Source of the DNA: Acidobacteriota bacterium
GTDB lineage: Bacteria > Acidobacteriota > Terriglobia > 20CM-2-55-15
Direction of reading: 5' to 3'
DNA: 64,000 nt
Assembly (NCBI GenBank): GCA_003223875.1
Contig: QHWY01000090.1
Coordinates: forward strand, 1 to 64,000
Shown here: one piece after another, positions 8,516-18,339 of the stretch
Layout: each line of letters begins with the position of its first letter
Position numbering within the stretch: position 1 is the stretch's first letter
Position numbers and translations under genes: made by a program
The notes under the pieces: model-generated
Databases searched by the model: none
What the model was told of the DNA's origin: nothing
The model's input: the letters and a program-made list of their open reading frames with translations, nothing else

Positions 8516-11500
8516 TTAGAAGAAATACTTCAAAGCGAATTGCATGATGCGCGGATCGCGCGCGGAGATCACTTGACCGAACGTGCTGCTCGTGGAGTTC
8601 GAATCCAGGTACGGAAGACCGGTTTGGCTCAATCCGGTATCCGTCCGGAAACTGTTGGTGAGGTTGAATGCCTCCGCTCGGAATTCCACCCGCTGTGCTT
8701 CTTTGATCCGGAAGTTTCGGGATAGCGCCACATCGAACTGCCACGTAGACGGACCTCGAATAGTACCCCGTCCGAGATTCCCGAAAGTACCGGGCAGCGG
8801 CGCCGCAAATGCCTTCGGATTAAGGAAGTTTTTGACAGACCGATCTCCGTACGGACTTGCCAGGACGAGATCGGGGCGTTGGTGGAGCATATAGATCAGC
8901 CCTGGGTCCGTAGTGTTCTCGACGTTAACCGTTCCACCGGACAGGATCCTTAGGATCGGCGCCACTTGCCAGCCGGATCCAATGATTCTCAGTTTAGAAA
9001 CGGCAAACTGCGGGCTTGCGGCTGTTCCGGAAAGATTGAAAATTTGCCGCCGGTCTTCCGCTCCTCCACCTGCGGCGCCCGCTGTACAGTTGCCGCGGTC
9101 GTAGCGGCGATTGGTCCAATCGTTCCATCCTTCGTCCGCGTTGCTGGCATTCGAAATATCCTGGTACAGGTCTGTGATGCAGTGCGACAAGGTATAGTTC
9201 GCGCTGATGGAAACGCCTTTAACCGGCCGGCGCTGTAACGACAGGATGAGGGCGTTATAGCTTGCGGTGCCGCCGCTTTCGATCCGGTTTACGGGACCAA
9301 AAAGCTTGGAAACATTGGCTGGTATGGACGTATCCAGCGATAGTCTCCGGCGAGCAGTGTAACTGGCGGTGGTCGCCGTCGAGCAGGGCGCCCTCGGTGC
9401 GACCGTATACGGAACCACCTGACCGTTGAGCGTGCAGTTCCCTTTGGCATCACCCACACCGGGGACGAAGATAACCGGATTGAGCGGCTGCGTGCCCCAC
9501 AGATGACGAGTGCCGTTACCAATGTAGTTTGCTGAGACTACCCAGTCGGTTCCTAGTTGCCGTTGGACGCTCAGGTTCCACTGACCCACGCGCATGTTAG
9601 GTGTGTCGTAATCTAAGGCCGTCACGATCGAGTTCAGTTGCCAGGGTGTATTCTTCGGCGCAGATCCACCGAATGGAATTTGCCCCGGATCTCCGCCTGG
9701 ATAGCCCGCCCAGGGATCCTGGAAACTCACACCAGCTAACTGGGTCCGTATGCTCCATGGCGGCACCGTCGTCAGATTGCGGAAGTAGATCGAAGTAGGA
9801 CGATCATAGAAGATGCCGGCGGCAGCCCGGATCGAGGTGCGGCCGTCTCCCGACACATCCCACGCCAGGCCGAGCCGTGGCGCGATGTTGGACCACCGAG
9901 TATTTATGCCGGTGCGCTTCGGGAATCCGGGATCGGTGTCGAAAAACAAACCCGGCGGTGCGTTATCAAACCGGTTGGTATGGATTCCCTGCCGCAAGGC
10001 GGCCTCATCGAAATGAATGGACGTGCCATCTAGGTTCACCTGGGGAAAGTAGGGCTCCCAGCGCACGCCATAATTCAAAGTGACTCTGGGTGTCACGCGC
10101 CATGTATCGGCGGCATACCAGTTCAGATATTTGGACCTGTTGTGTTGCTCGATCCCGCTACCCGTTCGCCACAGGGATACTTTTCCAATCAAAAAGTCCG
10201 CCATTCCCAATCCGGAGTACCGGCCATTAAAGGTAGCCCGGTACTCCGTGTTCGCCGAGGAATATGAGTCGACCCACCAGCTCGCGGACGACACGCCAAA
10301 CGCCATCTGGTGATTCCCGCGAACGATGCTCACGTCATCGTTGAATCCGTATAGAGTGACGTACGTCGGACCGACATTGGCGCCCACGACGAAGCCGCCG
10401 CCCACGGCGGTTCCGGCATTACCCGTTACAGTGATCGATGCAACATCCGGTGTTGGAAAGTAGGCATTGATTCCGAGATGCCCCATGCCGCAATTGCACT
10501 TGCTGAAGTCCGCTCCGGTTTTGCCACCGATAAAGTGGTTATAGTTCGCGCGGAAAGTATTAATGACATTCGGACCGAACAGATACGTACTTCCGATCGT
10601 CAACGCCTGACTCGATCCGTCCACTCCATTGCCGGCGGCGAGCAGGTTTTTGCTGAGGTCATAGCCGACTGGCTGCTTGCGAGTCTCCCGCAACCATCGG
10701 CCAAACAGAGAGTGATTGTTGGTCAACTGGTAGTCGACGCGGCCAATGTAGTTACCCCAGTCGTCGTGAAACGGATTGCTGTAGTTCACCTTCCCGCAGG
10801 GATCGCTCGTCTTCGGGAGGAACGATGCGAACTTGACCGCGGGAGGGCTGAATTGGGCTGGATCGACCTGATTATTGAAAAAAGGTGCAGCCAAGGTGAT
10901 CGGTTTGCCCGAATTGCAATCCGGCGCCGCAAAGGCGCGGAAGTCCCCGGCCAGCATGGCATCGGTCGGCACATACGCGTACGTTTGCGGAGGATCCTGG
11001 CGGGTCCGCGTGCCCTGGTAACCTCCAAAGAAGAAGAGCTTATTCTTCACGACCGGGCCGCCCATCGTGCCTCCAAACTGGTTGCGCTTCAACGTATCCC
11101 TGGTGCTCGCGAAGGCATTCCGCGCGTTAAATATTCCGTTACGGACAAATTCGAAAAGGCCGCCGTGAAACTCGTTCGTCCCGGACTTCGTCACGAGACT
11201 GATTGAACCCGAGGATTTCGTTCCCTGCTTCGCTCCCATGGCGCTGGTCTCGACTTTGAACTCCTGCATCGCGTCCGGAAACGGCATCGACAGGTAAGAG
11301 CCCTGGAAAGGATTGTTATGGTCCGCCCCATCCAGCGTGTAATTCAATCCCGAGTTCAGGCCGCCTGCGACCGAAACATTTCCCTGAGCAAACGGATCCC
11401 GAGACTGGCCCGTGAGCGTCACCGCCGGCGCTGCGGCGCCCGCGAGCGCGACGAGTTCGACCACATTCCGCCCATTCAAGGGAAGATCCAAGATGCGGGC

Positions 11501-11923
11501 ATTTTCCACCACTTCACCGATACCCGAATTCCGGGTTTCCACCAGAGCCGCGTTGGCTTGCACCTCGATCGTCTCCGTGACCTGTCCCACTTCCAGGACG
11601 ATATTAAGAACCGGACTGCTGTTGACTTCCAGAGCTATTCCGCTCTGCACATAGGTGCGAAACCCAGGCAACGCCGCCTGCAGCCGATATGGTCCAATGG
11701 GAAGGTTCGGCAGAACGTAGGAGCCGGTTTCGTTGGTGACGGCGGTACGGGCAATCCCAGTGCCGGTCTGAGTCGCGGTGACTTCCACTCCCGGCAGAAC
11801 TGCGCCCGTCGTATCTTGAACCCGGCCACTAATCTGGGCCGTTGCCTGCGCCCACAGTTCGCTACAGTCCAACGTCAAGACAAACATGAGAACCATTGTC
11901 GAGAAAGTCATTCGCTTCATCAT
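8516..11923 (-). CDS. Oar-like TonB-dependent outer-membrane receptor
   Basis: 1135 residues. It has a signal peptide ending near LWAQ, then a carboxypeptidase-regulatory-like domain at about 28-110 (SGRVQDTTGAVLPGVEV ... YVLPNLPIGPYRLQA). A plug-type segment with DLPLNGRNVVELV at about 147-159 follows, then a long beta-barrel ending in the aromatic FALKYFF. GGGGAG lies upstream of the tandem ATG ATG start. It is convergent with the amidohydrolase (27 bp gap) and divergent from the gene at 12066. Such receptors are abundant in Acidobacteriota and thought to import large or complex ligands; no ligand can be assigned. Confidence 0.93.
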   Translation of the reverse strand: MMKRMTFSTMVLMFVLTLDCSELWAQATAQISGRVQDTTGAVLPGVEVTATQTGTGIARTAVTNETGSYVLPNLPIGPYRLQAALPGFRTYVQSGIALEVNSSPVLNIVLEVGQVTETIEVQANAALVETRNSGIGEVVENARILDLPLNGRNVVELVALAGAAAPAVTLTGQSRDPFAQGNVSVAGGLNSGLNYTLDGADHNNPFQGSYLSMPFPDAMQEFKVETSAMGAKQGTKSSGSISLVTKSGTNEFHGGLFEFVRNGIFNARNAFASTRDTLKRNQFGGTMGGPVVKNKLFFFGGYQGTRTRQDPPQTYAYVPTDAMLAGDFRAFAAPDCNSGKPITLAAPFFNNQVDPAQFSPPAVKFASFLPKTSDPCGKVNYSNPFHDDWGNYIGRVDYQLTNNHSLFGRWLRETRKQPVGYDLSKNLLAAGNGVDGSSQALTIGSTYLFGPNVINTFRANYNHFIGGKTGADFSKCNCGMGHLGINAYFPTPDVASITVTGNAGTAVGGGFVVGANVGPTYVTLYGFNDDVSIVRGNHQMAFGVSSASWWVDSYSSANTEYRATFNGRYSGLGMADFLIGKVSLWRTGSGIEQHNRSKYLNWYAADTWRVTPRVTLNYGVRWEPYFPQVNLDGTSIHFDEAALRQGIHTNRFDNAPPGLFFDTDPGFPKRTGINTRWSNIAPRLGLAWDVSGDGRTSIRAAAGIFYDRPTSIYFRNLTTVPPWSIRTQLAGVSFQDPWAGYPGGDPGQIPFGGSAPKNTPWQLNSIVTALDYDTPNMRVGQWNLSVQRQLGTDWVVSANYIGNGTRHLWGTQPLNPVIFVPGVGDAKGNCTLNGQVVPYTVAPRAPCSTATTASYTARRRLSLDTSIPANVSKLFGPVNRIESGGTASYNALILSLQRRPVKGVSISANYTLSHCITDLYQDISNASNADEGWNDWTNRRYDRGNCTAGAAGGGAEDRRQIFNLSGTAASPQFAVSKLRIIGSGWQVAPILRILSGGTVNVENTTDPGLIYMLHQRPDLVLASPYGDRSVKNFLNPKAFAAPLPGTFGNLGRGTIRGPSTWQFDVALSRNFRIKEAQRVEFRAEAFNLTNSFRTDTGLSQTGLPYLDSNSTSSTFGQVISARDPRIMQFALKYFF

Positions 11924-12065
11924 CGTTACTCCCCACCGGCTTGGTTTTTACGACCGCCGCCTGTATAGGCCCCTATGCCGGTTGATGTCAAGCACGATAA
12001 CTTTGCGGGCGCTAAGTGATAAAATCCTTCCGATCACGTCCACAATTACGGCGGGAGGGCAGTCC

Positions 12066-12929
12066 ATGCGTCAGCTACTACTAGCCAGTGCGGCAGCGTT
12101 ACTCGTTGGGATCGGAGCCGAAGCACAGCAACCGGCTGCTCAGGTCTGCCCGCCAGGTGGCTATACGCCACCGATGTATGGTGTGTTCGGCCAGAACGGC
12201 GGTGGCGGCCAGACGTCCTATGAAATTGCGAGCCCGTGTATCCCGAAGGAAGTGCGGGATGCCGCGGAAGCGATCGGAATGGGACGTACGAAGCCTCTCG
12301 GAGTTAAGAATGTCATCACCGTCATGTTCTCTGCCGAGGGTGCACTGGCTGGTCAAGGCGGCATGGACAAGCTGAGCAAGGCGGAATTCCACATCAACTA
12401 TGTCGTTCCTGCGATGCGAATGTTTCTTAATGGAACCCGCGCCGACGGCAAGCCTCTGGCGGAGATCCGCGTATTCGCCGACACCTGGGCGTGGAATGAA
12501 GCGAAGGAGGGAGTGGGCGCCAGTGCGGCCATGGCGACCCTTGCCGAGCGCGCGCCGCTCGTCAAGCTGACTCCGTTCGGCGCGCTGTGGTCAATCATCG
12601 AAGCGGAAGGGCACGTCAAAGTCGGCACTGTCGCAAGCAAGACGACATTCACTGGGACATCCCCATACGATGGGATGGAAGTGACGATGACGCTCGACAC
12701 GAAGCAGCGTCCGGACTCGGTGACGGTGAAGGCCAACGGCCACGTGTATGGCGCGACGTTCGCTGACTATCGTGATAATTGGGAGCCCGCCTACCTTGTT
12801 ATTTTCCCGAGCGAAATTCATTGGACGAAGGATAACCGGCCTCTGGCGGACCTGAAGGTCACGGCGTTCAAATCGAACCCGTATGTTGTCTTCCCCGTGC
12901 CCGAGGTTGTGAAACAGAAATCTAATTAG
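12066..12929 (+). CDS. Secreted protein of unknown function
   Basis: 287 residues from the ATG at 12066, preceded by GGGAGGGC; this start begins a signal peptide (MRQLLLASAAALLVGIGAEA). The mature protein has a glycine-rich opening (MYGVFGQNGGGGQTSYE), a short CIPKEVRDAAEAIGMGR helix and beta-rich remainder. I do not recognise a family. It is first in a tightly spaced run with a DUF6152 gene (13 bp later), another secreted protein and a TonB-dependent receptor, so it probably works in the periplasm with them. Confidence 0.75.
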   Translation: MRQLLLASAAALLVGIGAEAQQPAAQVCPPGGYTPPMYGVFGQNGGGGQTSYEIASPCIPKEVRDAAEAIGMGRTKPLGVKNVITVMFSAEGALAGQGGMDKLSKAEFHINYVVPAMRMFLNGTRADGKPLAEIRVFADTWAWNEAKEGVGASAAMATLAERAPLVKLTPFGALWSIIEAEGHVKVGTVASKTTFTGTSPYDGMEVTMTLDTKQRPDSVTVKANGHVYGATFADYRDNWEPAYLVIFPSEIHWTKDNRPLADLKVTAFKSNPYVVFPVPEVVKQKSN

Positions 12930-12942
12930 AAAGGATCAGAAA

Positions 12943-13329
12943 ATGATCAAGAACATCCTAGTGATAGCCACGATGTTGCTCTCGATTCTGGCGCTGAGTG
13001 TTTCCGCGACTGCGCACCACTCCGCGGCCGCTCAATTCGATGTCACTCAGGAATTCGTCCTGACGGGCGTCCTGACCGAACTGCAGGAGGTCAACCCGCA
13101 CTCGATTTGGCATGTCGATGTCAAAGGCGAGGACGGAAAGGTTACGCCGTGGAAACTTGAAGGAGTCAGCCCCAACGGGCTTCGGCGGATGGGCCTGAGC
13201 ATCAAGAACGACCTGAAGATTGGCGGCACCTACAGCTTCACGTGCGCTCCTGCGCGCGACGGCAGCCGGTATGTTTTTCTCAAGGCCGTCACCGTCAACG
13301 GCAAAGTTTATCAGATGATCCAGCTCTAA
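12943..13329 (+). CDS. DUF6152 family secreted protein
   Basis: 128 residues: a signal peptide (MIKNILVIATMLLSILALS) followed by ATAHHSAAAQFD, then a small beta-barrel-like domain with LTGVLTELQEVNPHSIW and the ending SRYVFLKAVTVNGKVYQ. The HHSAAAxFD opening and NPHSxW motif are those I associate with DUF6152, common next to secreted proteins of the type encoded just downstream. AGAAAGGA lies before the start. The function of the family is not known. Confidence 0.82.
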   Translation: MIKNILVIATMLLSILALSVSATAHHSAAAQFDVTQEFVLTGVLTELQEVNPHSIWHVDVKGEDGKVTPWKLEGVSPNGLRRMGLSIKNDLKIGGTYSFTCAPARDGSRYVFLKAVTVNGKVYQMIQL

Positions 13330-13352
13330 GGACCGCGTCCCGGAGGGCAATT

Positions 13353-14204
13353 GTGTCGAGAAATTCGCGCTTCTTTGTCGCCGCCGGCATCGCAATCGCG
13401 ATTGCCGGGGCAGGACATCTAACCCAGGCTTCCGCGCAGGCGACAGCTTATCAACCGCCGGCGAAACGTGTGTCTCCTGCGCAAGGATTCGCCCGCCAGA
13501 AGTCATCCCTTCCGACGCCTCGCGCCGCCGATGGTCATCCCGACCTCACCGGAGTTTGGGTGGGAGGATTCCCCTCACCTGCGGGCCCATATACGGTCCG
13601 GCGCATGGGCACATTCGAACCCGACCAGGCCGTAATGCAGCGAGGCGTAGCGTGGAACAAGCCTATTTACAAGCCTGAGTACTGGGAGAAAGTGAGGAGC
13701 CTCGACTTCAGCAAGGTAGACGTCGATCCTGCCTTTCGCTGTCTGCCGGCCGGCGTTCCGCGCCAGACCGCGCCTCAGAAGATCGTTCAAACACCGAAGG
13801 AGCTTGTGTTCTATAACGCCAATTCAATTCGTTTCGTCCCCGTGGATGGACGCGAACGCGATCCGCAGGACGCCGACTATAGGACCTGGTCGGGAATTCC
13901 GCTGGGTCATTGGGAGGGCGACACGCTCGTCGTAGAGTCGGTCGGCTTCACCGATGAATCATGGATTCAGTGGCAGGGATATTTTCACACCGAGGATATG
14001 AAAGTGACCGAGCGGTTGAGGCGTGATGGCGATCTGCTCTTCTATACATTCACTGTTGACGATCCCGCAGTGTTGGCCGAACCATGGACATCGGATACCT
14101 ATGTGCGCAGGTTGAACCCGGACCCGAAGGCGCGTGTCGATGAGCCACCGCCATGCATCGAGCAGGATCTGAACTCCATCGTCGACAAGTACTATCGGGG
14201 TTGA
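13353..14204 (+). CDS. Secreted protein of unknown function, DUF6152 neighbour
   Basis: 283 residues from a GTG at 13353, with CGGAGG 7 bases upstream; earlier in-frame starts fall inside the DUF6152 gene and lack a signal peptide. The leader is SRNSRFFVAAGIAIAIAGAG. Motifs that recur in such proteins are DGHPDLTGVWVGG, FRCLPAGVPR, GHWEGDTLVVESVGFTDES and TERLRRDGD. The pattern LxGVW ... GHWEGDTLVV is widespread in Acidobacteriota and Proteobacteria genes annotated as hypothetical. It follows DUF6152 by 23 bp and precedes a TonB-dependent receptor by 59 bp. Confidence 0.78.
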   Translation: MSRNSRFFVAAGIAIAIAGAGHLTQASAQATAYQPPAKRVSPAQGFARQKSSLPTPRAADGHPDLTGVWVGGFPSPAGPYTVRRMGTFEPDQAVMQRGVAWNKPIYKPEYWEKVRSLDFSKVDVDPAFRCLPAGVPRQTAPQKIVQTPKELVFYNANSIRFVPVDGRERDPQDADYRTWSGIPLGHWEGDTLVVESVGFTDESWIQWQGYFHTEDMKVTERLRRDGDLLFYTFTVDDPAVLAEPWTSDTYVRRLNPDPKARVDEPPPCIEQDLNSIVDKYYRG

Positions 14205-14263
14205 CTGGTCACCACGCTCGAGTATCCGAGCAGTCTAGACTGCGGACGCGGAGGGATAGTGGT

Positions 14264-17200
14264 ATGCGTTCTCTCATTCGGCTAAAGATATTCCTGCTTA
14301 TTGCTGCGGTGGCGCTAGCTCAGACTGCTACTTCGCGAATCACGGGAACAGTCAGCGATGCATCCGGAGCCTTAGTTCCTGGAGCTATGGTGACCGCCAG
14401 ACATGAGGCTACTGGAGTCACCTATACTCAATTGACCACCGAAGCCGGCCTTTACGCATTTTCTTCTTTGCCTGTTGGAACCTACACGATCACTGTCGCG
14501 CTTCCCGGTTTCAAGACGGCCAACAAGACCGGAAATATTTTGGAAGTCAACACGCCTCTCGTGATCAATATGTCATTGGAGGTTGGCGGAATCACCGAAA
14601 CCGTGAGCATCGCTGCAGAGGCCGAAGTGCTGCAGACGAGCAATGCGGCTATCGGCAATGTCGTCGAGCGCAAGGCGATCCTCGACCTTCCGCTCAATGG
14701 ACGCAATCCTCTCGCGTTGATCGCATTGGAACCAGGTGTGGTTCAGAGGTCGGCCGGAGCCGCCGGTTCGGGTATTCACGTTAACGGCGCTCGTGATCGA
14801 TCGGTCAATGTGACGGTAGATGGCATTGAAGCCAACGAATCGTCGGTACCAAACCCGCTCTCGAATTTGTACCGGCTGAACCCCGACAACGTGCAGGAAT
14901 ACAAAGTCACAACCAACAATGCCACTCCCGAAGAAGGTCGCAACAGCGGAGCTTCCGTATCCGTCGCGACCCGCAGCGGTACGAATGAATTTCATGGAAC
15001 GCTCTTCGAGTTTGTGCGGAATACTGCGCTCAACGCGAATGAGTTTTTCGCTAGTGCGCAAGGAACGCCTAAACCGGAGATTAAGATGCATCAGTTCGGC
15101 TTTGAGGCAGGCGGTCCCATCCGCAAGAACAAAACCTTCTTCTTTGGAAGCTGGCAAGGACAAAACACGAAATTCGCACAGCCGATCGATCAGACATTCG
15201 GCATTCCAAGGATGTACACACCCACTGCGCTTTCCGGCATTTTCCGATACTTGGTTACGGATCCCGTAAACCCACTGGTGCTGAACGGACAGACGATCAC
15301 GCGAAACAGTCCATTGCTCGTCGATCCGGCGACCGGCGCGTATCGGCCAGGCGTACACGATTGCGCGACGGCGTCGGAACTAAATTGCGTCAGGTCGTTC
15401 AATATGTTTTCCAACGATCCACTGCAGATCGGCGCGGATCCGAAAATGTTGGCTTTGTTCAAAACGTATCCACTGCCTAATTCATACATCGTCGGTGACG
15501 GCTTAAACACCGCGGGGTACATGTGGAATCCGCCTACAAGCAACGAAGGTCCCAACTACATGGCACGCGTCGATCACACTTTCAACGACCGGAATACGGT
15601 GTTTGTCCGCTGGCTGCAAGCCGACAACAATACGCGACAGGGCGATCCACTGAACGCGCGGCCCCAGGTGTTTCCCGGTTTTCCTCCGTTGGGCGAGGTA
15701 TTCCGAGCGACGAAAAATCTAGCTATCAGTTACCGCCAGACGATTTCCTCGCACGTCGTGAATGAATTCACGGCTGGTTTCGCGCGCTTTGTGTTCTTGT
15801 TTACGCAGGGCGAGGCAAATCCCGCGTTTCCCGACGTGCTGCCATTCACGAGCAGCCCTGGCGGGACCAACAACGCTTTCAACAACATGGTTAGTCTGCC
15901 CTACATCAACACGCCAAGAACGTTTCGTGCAGTCACGACACCACAGTTTCTCGACAATCTCAGTATCGTGACGGGCGCACATGTTTTCCGAACGGGAGCG
16001 AATGTGCGCCTTTATGAACATAACGACCAGCGCGGCCAGCCCGGCGGAACGAATGTGACGCCGCTGATGTCCTTCATGCAAAACATTCGGACGCCACCTG
16101 GATTCAACACGCCGCTGGTCGGCGCCCGCAGTATCGATGCTACCGATAGCAACAATTTGAATGGCGCCATCAACGATATCCTTGGGATTCCAGCTCGCTT
16201 ATCCCAGGTGTTTCTCGGTGATCTTTCGTCTGATGCGTTCCTGCCCTTTCGTTCCGGCAAAGGCGTAACGCTGTGGAACCTGGGTCACCGTTTGAAACAA
16301 TACAATTTCTACTTTCAAGATGAGTGGAAGCTTCGGCAAAACGTCACGCTCAACTACGGAGTGCGCTGGGAAATCAATCCTGCGCCGTCTGAAGCCGCAG
16401 GCCGCGTCTATGTTCCAGATAAACCGATCGTCGGTGCGGGACTCGTCACCTTCCGAAAGACCGACCGCTGGTATGAACGGAACAATGCCAACGCGATCGC
16501 GCCGCGAGTTGGAATTGCATGGAGTCCCCGGCCCAATTTCGTGATTCGATCCGGATACGGAATCGCGTTCGATCCTATTGCTTCATTCCAGGTGACCGCT
16601 GTTTCCGGCAAGGTGCCTGGGCTGACGTTCTCCTGTTCCGCAACGGTTGGGGGCACGACAACACCGGGTTGCGCGTCAGCGCCGGATGTTCGAATCGGCC
16701 AGGGCTTCCCACTGGAATTGCCGCCACCAACTGTAAAGCCATCTTCGTTCCTTACGCCGCCCGAGCAACCTTTAACGAACGCTCCGGCTCTGACGCTATT
16801 CGACCAGAAGCTTAAGCTCCCAACGGTTCACCAGTGGAACCTCACGATCGAACATGAGTTGCCGTGGGGTGTAGTGGCTCAAGCGAGTTATATCGGCCGC
16901 CGTGGAACGCGGCTATTGCGAGCTTATGATGTGAACCAGATCAATGCGGATCCGATTCTGCCTTCGTTCGTGATCATGCAACAGAACATGCGCAACGGCT
17001 GCCGGCCGGATGGGACGGGTTGCGCCAATGGTGTTGCTGTTCCGATCGTGACGTCGGGGATCGTTTCCAGCACGTTCGTCAACTCCTCGATCACGCAAAG
17101 CGATCTCACCCTTAATGGTGCCGGCAACTTTGCAGGGCGCGTCGAGCAGACGACATTGGCGTCAAAGCTGCGGCCCAATCAACAGTTCGCTACGATCACG

Positions 17201-18040
17201 TATATCGATTCGGGAGGAGATTCGTACTATCACAGCGGCCAGGCGACATTGAGAAAGCGCTTCGGCGATGGCGTGCAGGCGGGACTGGCCTACACGTTTG
17301 GCAAGTCGATCGACGATCAATCCGTAGATCCTGTCGGAGCGACTTCCGGTGGCGCCCTCAGCTCAACGAATTCTCGAACGCCGACCGATACGCGCGATTG
17401 GCGTCAGGAGCGCGGCCGCTCGGACTTCGATCGCCGTCATGTGCTCACCTTAAATTCATTGTGGGAACTCCCTGTTGGAAGACAAAAACGGTTCGCGTCG
17501 TCGATTCATCCGGCGTTGAACCATGTCGTCGGAGGCTGGAGCCTCAACGGAATTTACACGTTCATGTCCGGCGAGCCTTTCAGCGTCCGCAGCGGCGTCC
17601 GAACGTCGAACTTCTCTCACGAGTCGCGTGCCGATATCATCGGCGCCAAACCGCAGGTTCGCTTGCAGGAAGTGCCGGGTGTGATCGGTCCTGTCGTTTT
17701 CAAGGACGCCGGCGCGTTTGCCATACCGGCGCCCGGAACCAATGGCGCCGGCCGCAACACTTTTGAAGCCCCGGGTTACTGGAATCTCGACTTGGGAATC
17801 GGCAAACGTTTCGAATTAACCGAAAGATTCAATCTGCAGTTCCGCGCCGAGATATTCAACGCGCTGAACCATCCTAATTTCGATAATCCGCGTGACGCTT
17901 CGTCGGGTTCACCCAGCATCCGCTCTACGGTATTCGCGCAAACATGCTGCCAGACCGTGGCTCCGCCGACAACGCAGACGATCATTCAAACCGGAGAAGC
18001 GGCGCGGGTGATTCAGTTCGCGTTAAAAATGCTTTGGTAA
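14264..18040 (+). CDS. Oar-like TonB-dependent outer-membrane receptor
   Basis: 1258 residues from the ATG at 14264, which starts the signal peptide MRSLIRLKIFLLIAAVALA; earlier in-frame starts overlap the upstream gene. A carboxypeptidase-regulatory-like domain (ITGTVSDASGALVPGAMV ... YAFSSLPVGTYTI) at about 25-105, a plug motif DLPLNGRNPLALIALEPGV, and a large barrel follow. The end is VIQFALKMLW with a terminal aromatic residue. It is the last gene of the run beginning at 12066, suggesting that this receptor and the three secreted proteins act together. Confidence 0.93.
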   Translation: MRSLIRLKIFLLIAAVALAQTATSRITGTVSDASGALVPGAMVTARHEATGVTYTQLTTEAGLYAFSSLPVGTYTITVALPGFKTANKTGNILEVNTPLVINMSLEVGGITETVSIAAEAEVLQTSNAAIGNVVERKAILDLPLNGRNPLALIALEPGVVQRSAGAAGSGIHVNGARDRSVNVTVDGIEANESSVPNPLSNLYRLNPDNVQEYKVTTNNATPEEGRNSGASVSVATRSGTNEFHGTLFEFVRNTALNANEFFASAQGTPKPEIKMHQFGFEAGGPIRKNKTFFFGSWQGQNTKFAQPIDQTFGIPRMYTPTALSGIFRYLVTDPVNPLVLNGQTITRNSPLLVDPATGAYRPGVHDCATASELNCVRSFNMFSNDPLQIGADPKMLALFKTYPLPNSYIVGDGLNTAGYMWNPPTSNEGPNYMARVDHTFNDRNTVFVRWLQADNNTRQGDPLNARPQVFPGFPPLGEVFRATKNLAISYRQTISSHVVNEFTAGFARFVFLFTQGEANPAFPDVLPFTSSPGGTNNAFNNMVSLPYINTPRTFRAVTTPQFLDNLSIVTGAHVFRTGANVRLYEHNDQRGQPGGTNVTPLMSFMQNIRTPPGFNTPLVGARSIDATDSNNLNGAINDILGIPARLSQVFLGDLSSDAFLPFRSGKGVTLWNLGHRLKQYNFYFQDEWKLRQNVTLNYGVRWEINPAPSEAAGRVYVPDKPIVGAGLVTFRKTDRWYERNNANAIAPRVGIAWSPRPNFVIRSGYGIAFDPIASFQVTAVSGKVPGLTFSCSATVGGTTTPGCASAPDVRIGQGFPLELPPPTVKPSSFLTPPEQPLTNAPALTLFDQKLKLPTVHQWNLTIEHELPWGVVAQASYIGRRGTRLLRAYDVNQINADPILPSFVIMQQNMRNGCRPDGTGCANGVAVPIVTSGIVSSTFVNSSITQSDLTLNGAGNFAGRVEQTTLASKLRPNQQFATITYIDSGGDSYYHSGQATLRKRFGDGVQAGLAYTFGKSIDDQSVDPVGATSGGALSSTNSRTPTDTRDWRQERGRSDFDRRHVLTLNSLWELPVGRQKRFASSIHPALNHVVGGWSLNGIYTFMSGEPFSVRSGVRTSNFSHESRADIIGAKPQVRLQEVPGVIGPVVFKDAGAFAIPAPGTNGAGRNTFEAPGYWNLDLGIGKRFELTERFNLQFRAEIFNALNHPNFDNPRDASSGSPSIRSTVFAQTCCQTVAPPTTQTIIQTGEAARVIQFALKMLW

Positions 18041-18049
18041 CGACTTGAC

Positions 18050-18274
18050 CTAAAAAATCAGCTTCAGCGAGAGTTGGATCTGCCTTGATGTTGTTGTGGT
18101 GGACGTGATTTGCCCCGCAGTTGAATTAATCGCCAAAGCCGGCGATGACCCGAATTGACAGCTTTTCACAGCCGGGGTTGCCGCTATGTTGCCACAATCC
18201 GCTTTTGTCGGGTCGAAAAAACTTGGAAATCGCGATCGTTGACGCTCACCCCTGTTCCGTATATTCTCGGTCAT
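18050..18274 (-). pseudogene. 3' remnant of a TonB-dependent receptor gene
   Basis: A minus-strand frame ends with ITSTTTTSRQIQLSLKLIF and stop. This closely matches the last residues of the receptor at 18340-21801 (ITTTATSSRQIQLALKVIF). About 50 residues upstream (PTKADCGN...KSCQFG) also read like a receptor end, then similarity fades. There is no room for the rest of the gene. So this is the tail of a deleted or rearranged receptor gene, facing the tail of the receptor that stops at 18040. Confidence 0.75.
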
Positions 18275-18339
18275 AAATTCGCACTTAAAACATTCCCTGA
18301 CGACTATGTATTAGAAACTGCGTTGACCGAGGAGGAAGC

